NCBI GenBank assembly: GCA_037975125.1
Contig: JAJQOW010000228.1
Coordinates: forward strand, 33,501 to 97,500
Length of the DNA stretch: 64,000 nt
Source of the DNA: Latrodectus hesperus
Taxonomy: Eukaryota > Arthropoda > Arachnida > Araneae > Theridiidae
Direction: 5' to 3'
Part shown: positions 59,605-64,000 of the stretch, in pieces
Layout of the letters: each line of letters opens with the position of its first letter
Position numbering within the stretch: the first letter of the stretch is position 1
The notes under the pieces: generated by a model
Database searches by the model: none
The model's input: only the letters and a program-made list of their open reading frames with translations
What the model was told of the DNA's origin: nothing
Made by a program: the position numbers and the translations under genes

Positions 59605-61790
59605 ATAATAACGAAAGACACCTGCAACTGCGGACCTCTCATCCATGCCTGCAAACGTGGACCTCATTTACATATATACAAATAAGGATAATATATGCAT
59701 TCTTTTAAAAGAAAATATTATATCGTATTCTGCATTTTACTTAGCATTTGATATAAATTTACTTTTTGCATTTATTTAGCATTAACCTTATTTTCTGGTT
59801 TAAAATCCTACCAAAAGAGTCTCAAAAGCAAAGATATATTTTTTTCACACAAAATGTAAGAGGTTAATAAAAATATACTTTAAAAAGTATTTATCTATCA
59901 AGTATAAAAAGTGCAGGTATGGTATGATTAAAAATTATAATTGCCATTGAATAATATTTTCAAAAAACATTTTTGATTAAAAATCCTAATAAACACTTAT
60001 AAGTTTTTTTTTAATCAAGCAGTATTGTAATTTACTATTGGAATATATTTTATTAATACAAGCTTTCACTCCCATTTTATACTTTTCATCAATAAAAATT
60101 GTGTTTTATTAAATACAAAAAAAAATTCTTTTAAGCATTTTAATTTCTTTGTCATTTAAATTTACACTTTAAAGATATATATTTCTAATTCTACTTTTAA
60201 TTTAAATATTCTAGATTAAATTTATCAGCAGTTTTTGAAATCCTTATAAGCATAATTATTAATTCAGTCTTTTGAAAATTGATTAATTTAACGTTTAAGA
60301 TTAAAAGTATAAAGGTAAAATATAAAATGTCATTCAATATATTATAATTAGTTGAACTAAGATGAAAAAAAATGATATATACAGTACAATAACGAATTTA
60401 TATATATAAGGATTAGAAAATTGCTTTTTTTCCTTCTAAAAATTTGAGAAAATTTTACAATTTATCGTAAATTAACATTTTTGTTATTTTAATATGAATG
60501 AGTTAGAAATCACATATATGGAATCTTGTAATGTATTTGTAAGAAATATTACTGAAAAAAACATTTGACACACACAAAATTTTCATTGCTTTTAAAATTC
60601 TTATAACTTACTTTATTGTTTTAATAATAATATTCTAATAGTTAGATATTTGAAGTAAAATATTTTATTACTTTCACATTTTTACACGCACATCAATTTT
60701 TTTGTAACTTTTCGCCTTCAGTGAAATATAAATGCTACGAAATAGAAATGAAATGCTAAATTCAATCAAAAAATACTGAAAAAAAAAAGTATTTTTATAA
60801 ACATACTAATTAAATTTGTTTTTTAGTCTATCATTATAAAATAAAAATAAAGAGCTAAATTTGATTAGATCAATTAAATGTTTTTAAATATCATTGACTA
60901 AATTAATAGATATTTTCAAAACATGTATTTTTGAAAGCATAAAATAATTAACACGAAAGAAATTTTTGCCAAATTTCTACAATGATAAGCCATAAATTAA
61001 TGTTATTAGTTGTTAAATGTATTTTTTATTTACTACCCTGAAAAAGCCGATTTCTCGTAATAGAAACATGTCACTGAAAACTGTAATTCTTATATTAATA
61101 TTAGAATTGATTTGTTAAAATTTTGTTTTAAGACTCATAAAAAACATGGCATTGTGTTTGTTTATAAAGTATCTTTCATAAATTAAAAACATAAAATCAT
61201 TAAATTTATTTTAATACACATAAACATAATATATGATTGATATAGTTTTTATAGTTTTGCATTCAAACATGGAAAACCATAAACTATAGCAATCATATTA
61301 AATATTGAAGGAAAAAGAAGTAAATATTAAAAACGTGTAAATTAATATATTTTACATGATTAAGGAAATTTCCCATTTCACGGGAATTGTAAGAAACATA
61401 TTAAAAATGCAAATTTTTATTCTTTTTTACCATAATTTTAAATTATATTACTAAATCTTAATTTAGAGTATCCATTCTCTCAATACAAAGAAAGAATTTT
61501 ATCAAAATGTAGCTATATTTAATATTAGCATTAAGAAATTAAATAAATTTAATTGTATTCAGCTAATTTTTTTTCCACAAAATATATTTGAATTAAATGA
61601 ATTCGCACAATTCTGTATATTTTATTGAAGCATTAACTTACGCTGAAATTTTAATTTGAATTATGAATAGCATGTTTAATTTATCATGGTTAAAAATACT
61701 TGAAAACTAAAGTAGAGAGTTTTCAAAATTTTAATTTCTTTAACATCTATAAGTATCTGAAAATTAGTAGATACTATCTTTGCTCATTCA
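59605..61790. other. AT-rich sequence, nothing recognised
   Basis: No repeat family or exon supported. Confidence 0.4.
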
Positions 61791-61792
61791 AG

Positions 61793-61980
61793 GATTATTA
61801 TGTGCTCTGATAAAGACAATAAATACCTTAAATCCAGTTCATTTTCCATCAATGGAAAAATTTGATGAGGAGGGTTCCATCTCAGCGTGTCATATTTATA
61901 AATATTGTGATTCAAAGAGTAATTTTTATGCTTTGGATGATTTTGAGCATGTGCACTTCAGACATTGCAAATTAATCTAA
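61793..61980 (+). CDS. Candidate terminal exon of an unknown plus-strand gene
   Basis: An acceptor-like ttgctcattcaag precedes an open segment reading CALIKTINTLNPVHFP, MEKFDEEGSISACHIYKYCD and YALDDFEHVHFRHCKLI before a TAA at 61978-61980. A perfect AATAAA follows at 62019-62024. The composition is not low-complexity and is richer in Cys, His and acidic residues than chance frames nearby. No partner exon was found upstream in the window, and the protein is not recognised. It could also be a transposon fragment. Confidence 0.3.
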
Positions 61981-62074
61981 TTTTGTCTTGTTTGAGTATT
62001 ACTGTGCAATACAGACGAATAAAATATTCTGATGGAATAAAAATTTCTTTTTCTTTCTGTTAGAAAAATGTTTT

Positions 62075-62077
<3 letters not shown>

Positions 62078-62164
<87 letters not shown>
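62078..62164. repeat. (TA)n microsatellite
   Basis: About 43 TA units. Confidence 0.97.
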
Positions 62165-62167
<3 letters not shown>

Positions 62168-62216
62168 GGTGATTCTAAATTGTTTTTACAAATTAAGAAG
62201 GGTGATAGTTCCCATC

Positions 62217-62258
62217 CATATATATATATATATGTATATATATACACATATATATATG

Positions 62259-62315
<57 letters not shown>

Positions 62316-62343
62316 TATATATATATACATATATATATACATA

Positions 62344-62380
<37 letters not shown>

Positions 62381-62433
62381 GCAACATATATATATACATA
62401 CATATGTATACATATATATATATATATACATAC

Positions 62434-62530
<97 letters not shown>
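62217..62530. repeat. Complex (TA)n array with CATA and GTATA interruptions, about 314 bp
   Basis: TA runs are broken by tacata, gcata and gtata variants. Long Tyr-Ile frames on both strands are artefacts. Between this array and the previous one is the short insert cagggtgattctaaattg...cccatcca, possibly an element end. Confidence 0.97.
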
Positions 62531-62532
<2 letters not shown>

Positions 62533-62562
62533 GTATTTAATGTCACGTGCTGTAGCTATAGT

Positions 62563-62640
62563 CTCCTGTTCAACAGTTCGTTAGTTTGTATCCCCCTTTG
62601 GCGTGAATGTTGGAACGATCGTTGAGCAACCAACCAGACT
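62563..62640 (+). mobile_element. SINE D fragment
   Basis: ctgttcaacagt, cccctttgg, gaatgttgg and aacgatcgttgagcaac follow family D (plus orientation) with an internal deletion. Box B is eroded. Confidence 0.55.
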
Positions 62641-62644
62641 ATCA

Positions 62645-63760
62645 AACATTTTATAAAGCAGCACATAATATATTTTCATGTCCCATCTAATTTTCTACCA
62701 AAAACTAATAGCAGTGTGGTCAGTGAGGAGAATAGTTATAATTTATGAGTTACAAACCTACTGCGCACGTGGATATATTGTAATTTTTTAATATCAGTTT
62801 TAAATTACGGATTCAATTAATTTTAGCTATCATACTCAAAATATCACTGTACAGCATTTAATTAATGAATTGATACATAATAGAAATAACCTTGTTTTTC
62901 TCAAAACATAGTGAAGTTATCAAAATATTTTCATTTGATCTTAGTCCTTAAACAAAATTCATCCTTAAAAGATTTAATTTTTGACTAAAGATTTAATTTT
63001 TGACTAAATGTAATTTCCGTGAAGACGGAAAATACGTTACAACGTTGAGAAAGTTTCGCATTCTTAAGAAGTGCTTAAATGGAAATAACTCGCTTTGTAA
63101 GGAATGATGTGAGCAAACGGATGTTGTCAAATGTGAAGAAGATTCCTCCTCATAACTTCAAACTATTAAGGAATTATGAATACATTTAATTTATACTAAA
63201 AAAAGTCAGCGGGAAAAACTGGTTAAAAATTTTTACAGTTAAAACTTTACACTTTTACATTTAGAATGTAATTCAAATCAGTATTTCTGTCGTCCTCAGT
63301 TTCACATAAAGAGCGAAGGTCAAGGGGAGCCCCTGTGCCTATGTACTGTATCTTGGTTTCCTAATGTAAATTATCTTAAATGTATTTCATGTCTAATTTT
63401 AATTAAATAGTTAATTATATTTATTTATTTACTAGTAAATTTATTTTAATTATTATTAATTTATATCATTATTTATTTATTGATTACCTGGAGGGGGTAT
63501 TTTTATTGGGGTTTGTTTAACTTTGTCACTGTCTCATAAGAGGAGTGACGGAGTAAAAAATTGTTTTCGTTTCCATAGCAACTAGGGGGAGGGGTCTCTT
63601 GCCGGAATACAGGCTGGTGATCAGAGCGATGACGGGTAGTACTTAATGAATCATCAAAAGTTATTTTACATCAATAAGCTGACATTCCAGCACAGATTCT
63701 TGATATAACAAAACTTACATTTGAAGAACATTCTATGAATTACATTTTCGCGTTTACAAT
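62645..63760. other. Mostly AT-rich, nothing recognised
   Basis: GC-richer patches at about 63290-63360 and 63490-63650 have no identified content. A small tandem tgactaaagatttaatttt duplication lies near 62970-63005. Confidence 0.4.
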
Positions 63761-63766
63761 AATTCA

Positions 63767-64000
63767 GCCGACCAACTTGTCTAGTGGCCAGCGTGCCTGA
63801 CTGCGGATAAGACGGTCCTGGGTTTGAATCCCGGTTCAGGCATGGATGTACTTTCTCTCTCTATCTATCCTGCGTTTATCCTTTCCTTGTATGAATGGGT
63901 TGTAAATGGTTCCCTACCCTATAAACGGGTCCCCATGGCATGTGTGTAAAGCAAAGTCGTACTTTCACCTTCATGGTGCTTTGATTAAAACGAAAGACGC
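63767..64000 (+). mobile_element. SINE B, cut by the window edge
   Basis: Family A head (gccgaccaacttgtctagtg, box B gggtttgaatcccgg) joined after ccctataaacgggtccc to the B tail (gcaaagtcgtactttcacct, gattaaaacgaaagacgc). It matches 43612-43919 in reverse and continues beyond the window. Confidence 0.92.

Noticed and set aside
62169..62625. Long Tyr-Ile reading frames on both strands (also at 35559-35876)
   Set aside because: They are translations of (TA)n microsatellites.

Overview
The window is nuclear DNA from an AT-rich, intron-containing, repeat-dense animal genome. An arthropod, most likely a spider, fits best. The mariner transposase begins with the MELTREHFRAMIFYDFK-type N-terminus familiar from arachnid SETMAR-like transposases. 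The interspersed repeats are several tRNA-headed SINE families. BEL/Pao, Jockey-like non-LTR, Helitron, hAT and THAP-type remnants also look like spider relatives. Species assignment is inference.

Only one host gene can be supported. It lies on the minus strand in the left quarter. Five small exons (12995-13107, 11552-11618, 5377-5439, 4791-4850, 2336-2374) have canonical AG/GT borders. Their reading phases agree at all four junctions, and the predicted product is basic, lysine- and serine-rich and nuclear-looking. It may begin at a non-coding first exon with an NF-Y-type CCAAT box near 27587-27782, and it continues past the left edge. A possible plus-strand terminal exon with a nearby AATAAA lies at 61793-61980.

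The rest is a layered record of mobile elements. From the left: a decayed non-LTR reverse transcriptase with RNase H (600-1830); the gene's introns with SINEs and fold-backs (2-28 kb); and direct repeat copy A (21.2-24.3 kb), which ends in a retroelement gag remnant. Next comes a three-copy unclassified repeat at 16, 30 and 33 kb, the last copy split by a hAT-type element and a SINE. At 34.9-36.8 kb is a BEL/Pao pol remnant interrupted by two SINEs, followed by tandem Helitron copies (36.9-38.7 kb). Two more non-LTR fragments follow (39.6-40.6 and 42.8-44.2 kb). Direct repeat copy B (45.4-49.7 kb) carries three insertions that copy A lacks. To its right are an inverted-half mariner (49.9-50.3 kb), several SINEs, a THAP-domain transposon remnant (54.7-56.7 kb), a nearly intact mariner with TIRs and TA duplications (58.3-59.6 kb), very long (TA)n arrays (62 kb) and a SINE running off the right edge.

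I see no clearly new biological system. The most informative signals are: the in-phase exon chain; insertion events proven by target-site duplications and by empty paralogous sites inside the same window; SINEs that mix heads and tails; a SINE copy carrying downstream non-LTR sequence; abutting Helitrons; and repeated perfect fold-backs of the kind expected from replication template switching.
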